Position numbers and translations under genes: made by a program. 64,000 nucleotides of DNA from Pelecanus crispus (taxonomy: Eukaryota; Chordata; Aves; Pelecaniformes; Pelecanidae), in the NCBI RefSeq assembly GCF_030463565.1, contig NC_134649.1, positions 444,001 through 508,000 on the forward strand, read 5' to 3'. Position 1 is the stretch's first letter. Each line of letters begins with the position of its first letter. Of the stretch, positions 22,121 through 33,100 are shown in pieces. The notes under the pieces were generated by a model that was not told where the DNA came from, ran no database searches, and was given only the letters and a program-made list of their open reading frames with translations.

Positions 22121-25100
22121 TCAGCAGAAGGCATGGGTGGTGGTGGAGTTCAGGATGCGGGAGCTACCGTCAGACCTGGAAGCCTTTGAAAGTTCGCGCT
22201 GTGGAAACAAGAAGCAGGAGATGGGGGATGAGGGGACAGAGGGGGCAGCTGCGCAGATGGCAGCAGGGACAGAGCTGCTGCTTCACGGCTTTGTTGGAAA
22301 GCGGGAACAGCTCCAGGCCAGCAAGGAGGGTAGGCCGAGCTGTTCCTGCTTGTTTGTTTGGGCTCCCCACCCCTCTTGCTTCAGAAGAGGGCAGAAAAAC
22401 CTTAGCGTTGAGTAGCTGAGAAAGAACTTGGAGCCTGTCAGCCTCCCAGAAGCAGGAATACCTGTTGCCCAAACAGCTCCAGGCTGGGAACCACATCCCT
22501 CCCTCCTGCAGCGTGCAGGCTGGCTGTCCCGGGAAGCAGGAGGACAGGGACAGCTGTGCCCAGCTGCTGGAGGAAGGGAACACCTAGCAGGAATCTGGAT
22601 CCATCACAAACCAGCACCCTCCCTGCCCCAAGGCTGCGCACAAGCCTGGGATCAGCAGGGAAATACTCAGCGCAGCCCCGGGGGCACGCAGCGCACCCCA
22701 CACACAGGCTTAGGGATGCTCGTGGCTGTCTAGCGTCAAAAGACGTTAAAGCTTGCGCTCAGCCCCTCCTCATGGAAGGGCAGAGGCCACCGAGGGACCT
22801 CCAAGCCAGGCAGAGACAGCAAAGCCCCGTCCACCAGCAGAGATCACCTTCTTCAGCAGCTGGGGCAGCTCTGCAGCCTTGGCTCACCTGGCTGCAGGGA
22901 GACCAGCGGAAAAGGTGGGACAGATGCCGGGGTCCCACTGCAGCCTCAGCTCGGGGGGGGGGGACAGCAAGCAGAGTCCCACGCGAGCATGCGACGCCTG
23001 AGTCCGTGCAGGCAGCAGGAAAAGGCTTCCCCTGCCTGGGGGGTCGGGAGACCGACCCAACCCTCTCCCACTGACGGGGTTCGGACAGTGAGAGCGCTGC
23101 TGCTGCCAGCTGCCCGGGCACCACGCTGCAGCCCCTGGAGAGGCTGGGGAGCGTCACCACCCCCAGGACATGCTGCATCAAGTGTCCCGGACCTCAGGGG
23201 CAGGGGGGAGGCTTTGCTCAAGCAGCTGGAAACAGACCCACCTCGGGAGAGTGGCTGCGGGGCTGTGCCCGGGGCCTGGGCCATGCACGGGGCCAGGACG
23301 TGCCCCTGAACGCCAGCATTTCCCTCGTGTTTGTCTGTTCCCCACTGGGCTGCTCAGGGCCTTTGCGCAACATGAGCGGTGCTTGGCCTCAGCCACCAAA
23401 TCTCAAATTTTAAGTTCTTGACATAGAAGCCAACAGCTCTGCTGCCACGGGCGCTGGCAGGAGCGGCTGCTCTGCGTGGGGACAGAGCTGCAGCCCCGTG
23501 GGGTGCTCTGGGAGGGGGGAGCACACCCCCCCTGCGCTGCCCACAGAGGGGAGGTGGGTTTAGAAGAGGTGAATTACCGCAAACTCAGAATAGGTGCTGG
23601 CAACAGAATTAACGCTGTGGTTACGCTGGGCAGGGGCTGTGGGGGTGCACCCACCGCTCAGGGTGGTTCCGTTCAGCTGGGACATGTTCTCCTTGTTCCT
23701 CTCTCTGTATCCGGGACGGGGGGGCTTCGCAGCCACGCGGCTGGGGGTCCGAGCCTGGCTAAACTACAGGAAGAAGCAGCAGTTAGATGGGACACAAGAA
23801 TCAAGTAGAGCTAGGAGAGCTGCGCTAGCTTTGCTGCCTGTCGCTCTGCGATACCAGAGTAGTTTCAAGCTCCAGGGGCCCCCTCCATGGTCTAGGGCTC
23901 AATTCTGCACCACACCCAAGTTTTGAAGGTCCCCTAAGCTGCAGGCTTGGCACAGAGGTACATGCTAGAAATCTGGGCTGGAGGAAGACTTCCTGAACGC
24001 TGCTACTACCCTCCTCCTCCTCCCTCAGGTCCCAGAGGTATCCTGCCAGGATCACGGCAGCCCAACACGGCAAGCTGTGGCCAAACAGGGACTTTTGGAC
24101 CTCAGAAGCTTGGCAGGGGAGACAGCATCGCTCAGCATCACAGCAGTCGGAGCTCACCCACCTCCTCCACGGCCCACCCTGCTGGACAGGGGCTCCCTGG
24201 AAAGCTCCTTACCTTCCCTCCAGAAGGTGGCAACCGAGATGTTGGCGAGTGGTAGATGGTTCCCCCAAAAACTGAACGAACAGTGCTGTTGGGTGTGGCG
24301 CTGGAGATGGAAGTGCCGTTGAGCTGAGGGGAAAAAGCAGAGCACATGTCACGCAGGGAGGAAGCCGGCAGCTGCACAGCCTTCTGCTGCCAGAGACCAC
24401 AGCGCAACAGGCTTGATCATCCCCAGGGAGAAGAGAGGTGCCCATGGCCTGGGCGCTTTCCCTGCTTCCATCGTGTTGCTGCAGCACCCTGAACCCTCCC
24501 CGCATCTCTGCATGGGACCCAGGCCAGCCCAAGACAAGGCAAGGCCCTAGCCTAGTGACAGTGCTCAGCTCCCAGCACGGTCCCAGCACACCTGTGCTGC
24601 TTCACACAGTTTACCTTCCTTACTTTGCCAGGCGTGTGGGAGCCGAGCACTCGCCGCTTGATGGGTGTCCGCGGGGTGCTTCCGTACATCATCTCTGTCT
24701 CAATCTGGCGACTTTTCTTCAGGTGCTGCGTGAGAGATCTGCACTTACAAACACGAGCAGAGTAGCGGCGTGGCACCGGCCACACAGAGCTGCGGAGCTT
24801 GCCTGCTTGCCACACGGTGCCAGGGGAAGGGCAGGCTTCTGCCAGTGGGCAACACGCCGCAGCCAGTCTGCGGCAGAGCCAAGCAGCAGGTATTTCAAGG
24901 GAGATTTATAGGTATCCAGAGCCAAGCTGCAGTTCTGGCACAGCTGGGGCCAGGAAAGGGGCTCAACGCACAGATGCCGATAGCAACAGAAGCCAGTCCC
25001 GCTATCAGAGGTGGCTGCGTGCAGAGCCACTTCCAGGCAGAGAGTGAGAAGGCAGAGAGCCCTGGGCAGCGGCTCGGGCAGCTCCCCCCACCCACCCAAC

Positions 25101-28100
25101 GCGGCAGAGGCTCCTCCAGGCCAGGAGGCAGCATCCTCAGCTTCGCACTCACCCGCTCCTGTTTCTCCTTCTCTTTTTCCAGGCGGTACAGCTGCCACTG
25201 CTCCGTCACGTACTCCATGAACTGCTGCCCCTTCACCAGGAAGGTTCCCTCGTGCTCCTGCTCCCAGGCCTGGACCCTGATTTCCAGCTCCTCCTGCAGC
25301 TGGGGAGGGCACAAGGGCAGCGTGGAGAGGCTGCCCTCCTGAACGTGGGCATCTCCACGCCCAGATATCCCTTGCTGGCTCCAAGTGCTGGCAGGCCTAT
25401 CCGGGACTACAGCTTCTTCTCCAGGGCTGAACCTACCTTGGAAAGCGTCTTCTGCAGCTTTGCTCGCTGCTTCTCTTCTTTCAGCAGATTCCCCCCACGG
25501 TTGGCAAAGCGACTGGGGTCAGTTGCCTTCCTCTGGTACAGAAGGGAGGTCAGGAGAGAAGCAAAAACCACCCAGTCTCACAGCCCAACACGCCCCACAG
25601 GACGCAGACCCTGGAGGAAGCCATCCCTGCTGCGCAGCCCCCATCGCAAACCATACCAGCACTCTAGGTACAGCACCCCATCCCCTCACCAACCCACTAC
25701 GGTTTCCTTGTGCCTCCCTGGTCTTTCCCAACAGCACTTTGCACACGCGAGCAGAGGTGTGCACTGCCTGCTGACCTAGCGCTGAGCCAGACAGAGCACG
25801 TTCCTGCCCGGACAATACCTCCAGCTCCAGGAACAGCTTCCAGTTCTCCTCCCATTTCTGGACAGCCTCAAACAGATCTTTGTGTGTTTCATAGTAGCTC
25901 TTCATCTTCCCCACCTCAGCATCGTGGAGCTCAAGCAGGGTCTCTGTATAGTCCTCTGGAAGGGATACAACAGCATGTTCAGGAGGCAACCGGGATCCCC
26001 ACACCTCTGCAAGCGAGGGCAGCCCTTCTCGGCAGCTGGCCTGCCAGCAGGCAGCCTACAGCTCCTGCAGGGGAGTCAGCAAGGAGGAAGAGCCAGCACC
26101 CACCATCGTAATAGGGGCTGAAGCCTTCCCTCTGCTCCTGAGTGTAGAAGCATTTGTCCCAGTAGACAGCCAGCTCTGCCCGGATAGCCTGAATCACAGA
26201 TTTCATGTTCTGCAGCTTCAGCTCCTCCAGATGGTCCACTTCCAACTGCAGCTGCCAACAACATGAGAGCACAGACTCAGAGAAGGCAGCACGAGAAGAG
26301 GAGCAGAACAGGGTTTATCTTCTGCATAAGCCACTTTCTAAGATGAGGGAGTCGCCAGCATCAACTCGCAGCTCCTCCACCCGCGAGGGCAGGATTTGGC
26401 CTGCTCCCCTTGCACCTGACTGCTGGAAGCACTCTGGCTGAGCAGACAGGAGCGTGAAACCCAGAGCTGCTGCTCCCCAGCCCTCCCCCTGCAAGGGCAC
26501 AGGATGGTCCTTACAGCTTTCCTGGTTTTGGCTCTGGACCCAGTCATGTGCACCGCAGAAGACTCCCTCTCCTCCATGGGAACCTGCAGCCTTTCCCAAA
26601 GTGCAACGATTCTGGAGCGCAGCTCTGAGCACACAGCTTCGTTCAGGGATCGCTGAGCTTCCAGCTACAGGAGGGAGAGCACAGGGTCAGCGCCAGCGCA
26701 GCCTGGCCCCGAGGGGCACGAGTAGGCCGTTTGCTCTACTGCACCTAGCAAAGCCACTCGCCCATCTTCCAAGATCTCCTTGCAAAAGCTCCCAAAAGAA
26801 TGTTCTAACACACAGGCTTGCTGAAAACCGAGCAGTTGCTCTTGACATTGCGATGCCAACTGCTCCCAGGACCCATCGACAGCCTCCACAGCAAGCAACG
26901 CTGCCTCAGTGTGCCAACATACCTGCTGCAGCAGATTCTGGAGAGCAGCAATGTTGTCCGTGGACAAACAGAAGGCTTCCTCGTCCTCGCATACCACGTC
27001 CCGCTCAAAGCTTGTGTCTGGAGTGTGGTCCAGCTCCTCCATGAGGAGGATGATTTGCCGCTTGCTGCTGACAAACTCTTCTCGCCTTTGTTCCTGGAGA
27101 TGACGATCGGCATTAGAAACGAGCGAGCGCATTGTGTGCCACCCTCGGTGAGATCCTCACCGCCTCTCCGCTTACCTTCTCAGCGGTCAGGGAGGCCAAG
27201 TGGCGCCTGTAACGGTCCAGGTCCTCCAGGCTGGGCACGGCATTGCTGTCGATGCAGAATGGGGTCATGCAGAGGATGTCACACAAGTCTCGGTCTTGTT
27301 CTTGCAGGGTTTTCAGCTCCTGCTTCCTGTCCCTTTTCTGCTTTAACATCACTTCCACGCGGGTGCGCAAATTCTTCTCCATCTGCAGAATAGTAGTTTC
27401 TTCCTCTACCTAGAAGAGTCCAGAAATCAGCTCTCTTCTCCACAACTCTCGCAGACCTGGCTTGCGTATTTAAGGCTTCTTAAACGAAGACCTGGGACAC
27501 AAGCCCTAGTTCTGAGCAAGATGCTCCCCAGGAAGGTGCAAACACAGCAGCAACACACAAAATGAGATGCTGCTAGACCCCTGACCTCCTCACTACCATC
27601 TCCCAGCGCCCAACCTGTGAGGTGCCACAAAGCCTCCAGCTCTACCAAGCGTCAGGAAAAGTGGTTTTGAACAGGCGCTTGCCTCGTGAGCTCCAGCCTC
27701 TCCAAGGCACCCGGGCAGAGGCCAGGCAGCAGAAGACTGTTGCCAGCAGGATCCTCAGAGTAAAAAGCAATACCTTACCTCAAAGGGGTCCAGCTGGAGC
27801 TCCCTGCAGAGGGTGTCAAGCTCCTTCCGACAAAGGGCAATGCTCTTCAAGAGGCGTTCCTTCAGGTTCTCCTCCTCTGCGACCATCATGTCCAGGAGGC
27901 TCTGCAGCACAGGTGTGGTTAGAGGCAGGCTGCGGGGATGGAGCACGAGAAGGGAATGCGCAGGGACAGCGGGCAGGCCAGTGGGACCGCAGCTAGAGAA
28001 CTGCCACCGGGGCCAAGCGACGAAAGGGCCGGAGGAAGGGGCAGGCAGCGGGGTGCCCAGCAGGACCGGGCAGCGTGGGGTGAGGGCAGGGGCACGGCGA

Positions 28101-28684
28101 TGTCCGCGGGTGCTCCCGATGTAAGCAGGGAGCTCCGGGTGCTCCCGCTAGGCCTGGGGGACCCCGTACCCACAGCCGGGCCCGGGGGCCCAGAGAAAGA
28201 GCTTCTGGGAGAGCTCACGCCGAGCTGCCCCGGCACCGGGGCTCTGCCCGCAGCCGCGGGCCCAGCAGCGAGCGAGCGTGGGGCTCGACAGCGGCCCCGG
28301 GGGCCCCGGGGACCCCCCGCCCCGCCGCCCCTCACCTTGATGTGCTTTTTGACGACGTCGGTGCGCTCCAGGCGCTGCTCCTCGGGGATGCCGATCTCCT
28401 CCCAGATGTCCCGCAGTGCCGCCATGGCTCGGTTCAGGCACGACACGGCCTCGGCCGCCAGCACCTCGCTGAGGGCACCGGGGCCCGCCGGCCATCAGCA
28501 GCCGCCGGACCGGGCCGGCGCCCGGGCCCCCCCGTCCCACGGTCCCTGTCCGGGCCCCCGCCGCCCTCCCGCCGCCGCCCGGCTGTCACCCCCGCTCGCC
28601 CCGTCCCCGGTCCCCGCCCGTGTCCCGGTCCCTGCCGCCCTCCTGGCTGTCCCCCCCCGCCGCCGCCCCGCACCTCTTCCTCAT
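22121..28684 (-). CDS. PRC1: Protein regulator of cytokinesis 1 (MAP65/Ase1 family)
   Basis: Fourteen coding exons on the minus strand give 611 aa (human 606-620): 28674-28684, 28336-28468, 27779-27901, 27176-27409, 26923-27093, 26515-26664, 26104-26251, 25819-25955, 25437-25532, 25153-25299, 24615-24725, 24213-24323, 23578-23763, 22121-22198. The protein cross-links antiparallel microtubules in the spindle midzone and recruits KIF4A and PLK1. The N-terminus (MRKSEVLAAEAVSCLNRAM) and rod are coiled coil. The spectrin-fold microtubule-binding region includes RFANRGGNLLKEEKQRAK and QFMEYVTEQW. The tail has CDK1-type sites (STPRTPIKRR), then FGGTIYHSPTSRLPPSG, a KEN box (RNKENMSQLNG) and VNSVASTYSEFA. 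It ends RELSKASRSDGSSRILNSTT plus five residues. The exon corresponding to the optional 14-codon human exon was not found; exon 13 joins the last exon in phase, as in the shorter human isoform. Confidence 0.96.
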
Positions 28685-28723
28685 GGCGGCCGCTCGCTCT
28701 GCGCCCGCCGCAGCCTCCGCCGA

Positions 28724-28914
28724 TTCAAACTCGCCCCCCGCGCACGCTCATTGGCTGCCGTGAAGCGAGCGCGTCACCGCGGGCCCCGCCCACAACTGCC
28801 GCTCGGGCCACGCCCTCCCCGCCCACCCGTCTCTTCCTACCCGCCGCGGCCGGCCCCGCCCCAAGCCAGCCGCCAGCCAATAGCAGCGAAAAGCCTTCGG
28901 CGCTTCTAACCAAT
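28724..28914 (-). promoter_or_regulatory. PRC1: PRC1 cell-cycle promoter: CHR plus CCAAT boxes
   Basis: On the minus strand TTTGAA (plus-strand TTCAAA at 28724-28729) lies 40 bp before the ATG in the context GGGCGAGTTTGAA, a CDE/CHR-like arrangement bound by DREAM/MuvB in G2/M genes. CCAAT boxes occur at 28750-28754 (ATTGG on plus), 28877-28881 and 28910-28914. The last two are spaced 33 bp, typical of NF-Y tandems in cell-cycle promoters. There is no TATA box. Confidence 0.65.
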
Positions 28915-29089
28915 CACAAAGCGAGACCGGCACCGCCGTGTCGTCACACGTAACGGCGCTCCGCCGCGAGCCGCGGGCTCAGGGTTTGACAGCAGCCACG
29001 TGACCTCGCGCGAGAGCCCAGGGCCCCGCCCCGCCCCGGGCGGTGCCTGAGCGCCACTGCGCATGCGCTGGGCCGGCGCGCGGGGACCC

Positions 29090-29905
29090 CGGGACGGGGA
29101 ACCCCCCCCGGGACAGGGGAACCCCTAACAGGGACCCTCCTGGGACAGGGGACCCCGGGACAGCGACCTCCACCCCGGGACAGGGAATGCCCCCGGCACA
29201 GGGGACGCGGGACAGGGACCCCCGCGACAGGGACTCTCCTGGGACAGGGGACCCCTGGAACAGGGCACCCCCGGGACAGGAAGCCCCCCCTCCCCCCCGG
29301 GACAGGGGAAGCCCGAACAGGGACCCTCCTGGGACAGGTGACCCCGGGACAGGGAACCCCGGGACAGTGACATCCACTCCGGGACAGGGACCCCACCCGG
29401 GACAGGGACCCTCCTGGGACAGGGAATGCCACCGGCACAGGGGACGCGGGACAGGGACCCCCGGGACAGGGGACCCCCGGGACAGGAAGCCCCCCCCCTT
29501 TCCCCCCGGGACAGGGGAAGCCCGAACAGGGACCCTCCTGGGACAGGGGACCCCAGGACAGTGACATCCACCCCGGGACAGGGCACCCCCTGGAACAGGG
29601 ACACCCCCCCCCCGGGACAGGGGACCTCTGGAACAGGGCACCCCCGGGACAGGAAGCCCCCCCCGCCCCGGGACAGGGGAACCCCGAACAGGGACCCTCC
29701 TGGGACAGGGACCCCCCCCCACCCCCCGGGACAGGGGACCCCCAGAACAGGGAACGTGCCCCTGGGACAGGGGACCCCCGGAACAGGGGACCCCCGGGAT
29801 AGGAAGCCCCCCCTGGGACAGGGGAACCCCGAACAGGGACCCTCCTGGGACAGGGAATGCCCCCAGGGACAGGGACCCCCCCCCAGGACAGGGACCCTCC
29901 TGGGA
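29090..29905 (-). repeat. Minisatellite between VPS33B and PRC1
   Basis: About 800 bp of degenerate 14-20-bp units built on GGGACAGGGACCCCC / GGGACAGGGGACCCCYG, with expanded blocks such as GGGACAGGAAGCCCCCCC. Read on minus, the core is CCCTGTCCCGGG, the same as in UNC45A intron 1. The array separates the VPS33B poly(A) site (about 30045) from the PRC1 promoter. Confidence 0.9.
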
Positions 29906-30059
29906 TAGGGAAGCCCCCCAGCCCCATATTGCCCCCCAGCCCAGCCCCCAGGGCACCTCTGCCCCCTGGGCGAGCCCCCGGCCCCTTTCCCCCCACCACA
30001 CAGGTGCTGCCTCCGCGGGGGGACCCCCAGTCCGAGCCAGAGCCGTGCCAGGAGGGACA

Positions 30060-30065
30060 TTTATT
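30060..30065 (-). terminator. VPS33B: Poly(A) signal of VPS33B
   Basis: TTTATT on plus is AATAAA on minus, about 95 bp after the VPS33B stop. A run of 24 C (30118-30141; G in the mRNA) sits between the stop and the signal. Confidence 0.75.
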
Positions 30066-30160
30066 GGCACAGGGGGCCCAGAGGGCAGCGGACCCCCCCC
30101 CAGCCCCTGCCCCGCTGCCCCCCCCCCCCCCCCCCCCCCCCAGCTGGGCACGGCCTGGCC

Positions 30161-33100
30161 TCACGCCTTGGCCTCGATCATGGCCTCCATCATCCGGGCG
30201 CTGTTGGTGATGGCGGTGGTCAGGAAAATGAACTTGCACCCTGGAGGGGGGAGAGGCCCTGACAGTGCCGCGCCAGCCGGGCCGTGCCGTGGGGCAGAGC
30301 CGGCGCTCCCGGCCGGGTTCCCAGCCCGGGGCATAGCTCTTCCCCGCGAGCACGGACCGGGAGGGCCCATGGATCTCGCCACCCCCCTTCCACAGGGGCT
30401 TTAGCCACCGCCGACACTGGGCACGGCCACTGCTCAGCGTTACGCCATGAGTGCAGGAGTCCCCGCCACAGCTCCTACCTCTCTCCTTCCCCAGGAACCG
30501 AAGAGCAGCAATTTCGGAGAAGGTGCAGCCCCCCAGGAAGACGGCGAGGATGACGCGCTGGGACTCCCAGGCGGGATTGTCCTCCACGGTGCTGTCTGGA
30601 CCGGGCAGAGCGCTGTTGGACCCACCAGCCCCAGGCCCACCTGCCCCCAGCCTGGCACTGGTGCTACCTGAGACGAAAAACTCATTGCCGTTGAGCAGCC
30701 GCACGATCTCCTCCAGGCCCAGCCAGCCCCGGCGCTCCAGCACCTGAGGGACAGGGAAGGGGTCAGTCTCGGGCCCAGCTCAGCGGAGGGAGGCACCGAC
30801 CGGCAGACGAACACTGCCAGCCCCGGGCACAGAGACCCCCGCCAGACCCCCCAGAAGGAAGCCAGGGCTGGGGGGGACGCGCGCGGTGCTCCCCATCGGC
30901 AGGCGGGCTCACCTGCTCAATGATCTTGCAGCTCAGGGGGACGTAGGCTCCGCTGAAAACGTAAGCCATGTCCCGAGGCATTTTCAGGTCGTACTCTCCG
31001 TCCACCCGGGGGATCTGCAGAGACAGGCGATGCTCTGGGTACGGGACCACCCTGCTCAGGGCTTCACCGACCCCCTCAGAGGTGCAGGCGGACAGGGAGG
31101 GACAGGCGCCCAGAGCAAGCCTCTGCCCCACTGCCTTAGGGCCAGGGCCAGCAAACACACAGCTGCAGCAGGCTGTGCATTGGGGGGCCAGAGTCAGAAA
31201 CATCACTTCTCTACCCCAGGACCTCTCTGCCACCCCGGGACCGAGGCCACGGAGCTGCCCTGCCAGTGCCAGGCAGCTGCGTGTAGCTAGCACAGTCCTG
31301 GAGCGGGGCCACAGCATTTGCAGGGGGTGAGGTGAGCCCCGGCCCCGCACGGCTGGAGCGCCCGGCCCTCCGCTGCACTGCCGGAGCACAGAGTCAGGGC
31401 ACACCGGGAAGCCCGCGGTGACTCCCTGTCCAGGGGAGAAGCCTCTCCGCTCCCTGGAGCAGCAGGAGCAGGTCTGGCCCCGTGCAGTGCGTGTCTCTGG
31501 GGGTGCTGAGCCTGCAGACCCGGGCACAGAGCGACCAGAGCTTTTCTGGCAGCAGTGGGGATGTGGGCAGAGCGGCAAGCCAGCAGCCCCACGAGGACAT
31601 ACCAACCCCAGCTTCTTGCTTATGGCTCGGAAATTGCTCTTCCTGGCCAAAGAATTAAACGCATCTGTGATCTTTCCTGGAAAACAAGATGAGGAGAAAC
31701 GGCTCAGAGCCTCTGGATTAACCACAGCCACAGGCTGGGCAGAGGGACGCGCAGAGCGCCTGGCTCTAGAAGAGAGCTGGCAGCGGTGCCTGCCAGCCCT
31801 GCTGCCCCCGTGGGCAGAGCCCACCGCCCCGTTCGTAGCACCCTGTGCCTGCAGCATCCGCGTTTGCCACCAGCTTCCAGCCAGCTCCGACGCAGCAGCT
31901 CCTGACGGGGCAGGTCTCTGCCCCAGGGCTCCCCAGAGCCCAGGGGACTCGCGGGGCAGGGAGGGCTGGCTCTCACCGGCAGCACGATCTGTCACCAGCT
32001 TGCTGACTTTGCTCTCCACAGCAGTCAGGGTCTCTCCAGCTGACTGCTCAGTCAGCAGCCCAATGCATTTGAGGTTGTGGAAGGTCAGCAAGTGCTCAGG
32101 CCCGTAGCTCTGCGGGAGGGGGCAGCCGGATCAGCACAGAGCCCCAGCTGCGAGCATGGGGAGGTACAGGCTGCTTAGAGCAACCCCGCAGGCAAAGGGC
32201 CAGGGCAGGCAGAGCTCAGGGCTCGTGCGGAGCCCGCAGAGGCAGGGGCTGTCCTGCAGAGATGGCCCGAGCATCCCTGGGCAGCGCTGCTGCCCGGTGC
32301 CTTGCAGCAGGGAGGGGAAGCCCGGTCCGACGCAATGCTTGCTCCGCTGCGAGTCCCCGCACACGCTCACCTGCAGGTACTGGGTTTTCAGGGAGCGGTA
32401 GTCTTTGGGGATGAGACCTGTGGGGAGCACAGGGTGAGCTCCGTGCCAAGGCTGGAGGGCCCCCTCCCTGCCCAGCGCAGCCAGGCTCCTCACCGTTCTC
32501 CGTGAGGGACAGGAGGCACATCAGGCGCAGGCTCTCGATGGGGGACACCTGCGTGGGAGCAGCAGTCAGCCGCCTGCAGCCCCCGTGTTGGGACGGGGTG
32601 GCCGGAGCAGCCCATCCCTCCGGCTTGGCATGGCCTCACCTGCCGGTCTATGTGCTCCTCTATGAAGCTGGTGCTCTCGCGGATGTCGAAGCCCTCCAGA
32701 AGAGCTGTGGCGGGGGAGAAGGCAGCGTCACGGGGCTGTCACCAGCTACCTGAGCTGGGGTCTGGGCTCAGCCTCCCTCCCTGAGCCCCGGGGAACAGGG
32801 CAGGATCCCGATGCTGGGCCTCCTACCCCACCACGCACCTTCCCTCTGAGGACGCGGCGTGACCCTATTTAGGATCTCAGGACCCACCCCAGTACAAATG
32901 GTCTGGAAGGACTGTGGTCATGCAGCGGGCACCCAGGTGTGAGGCTCCTCAGGCCTGGGGCAAGTGGGTTGGAGCGGAGGGTGGGGAGCAAGGATTGGGA
33001 CAGGGGTAGCAACAGATGGGAACAGCACTCACAATGTTCAGCCTTGATCATCTCCTGGAAGTCCTGCTTGGTTTTCTTTTTCATGATGGACTCGCAGGCA

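Noticed and set aside
23170-23480. Search for the optional 14-codon PRC1 exon
   Set aside because: No segment with both splice sites and similarity to KDPSLSDSSTVGLQ was found. The flanking exons already join in phase.
28944-30743. Very long minus-strand open frame (599 codons)
   Set aside because: It is a translation of the GC-rich minisatellite plus VPS33B exons and introns. Its repeated Pro/Gly/Ser/Arg text follows the DNA repeat and it crosses known splice sites.
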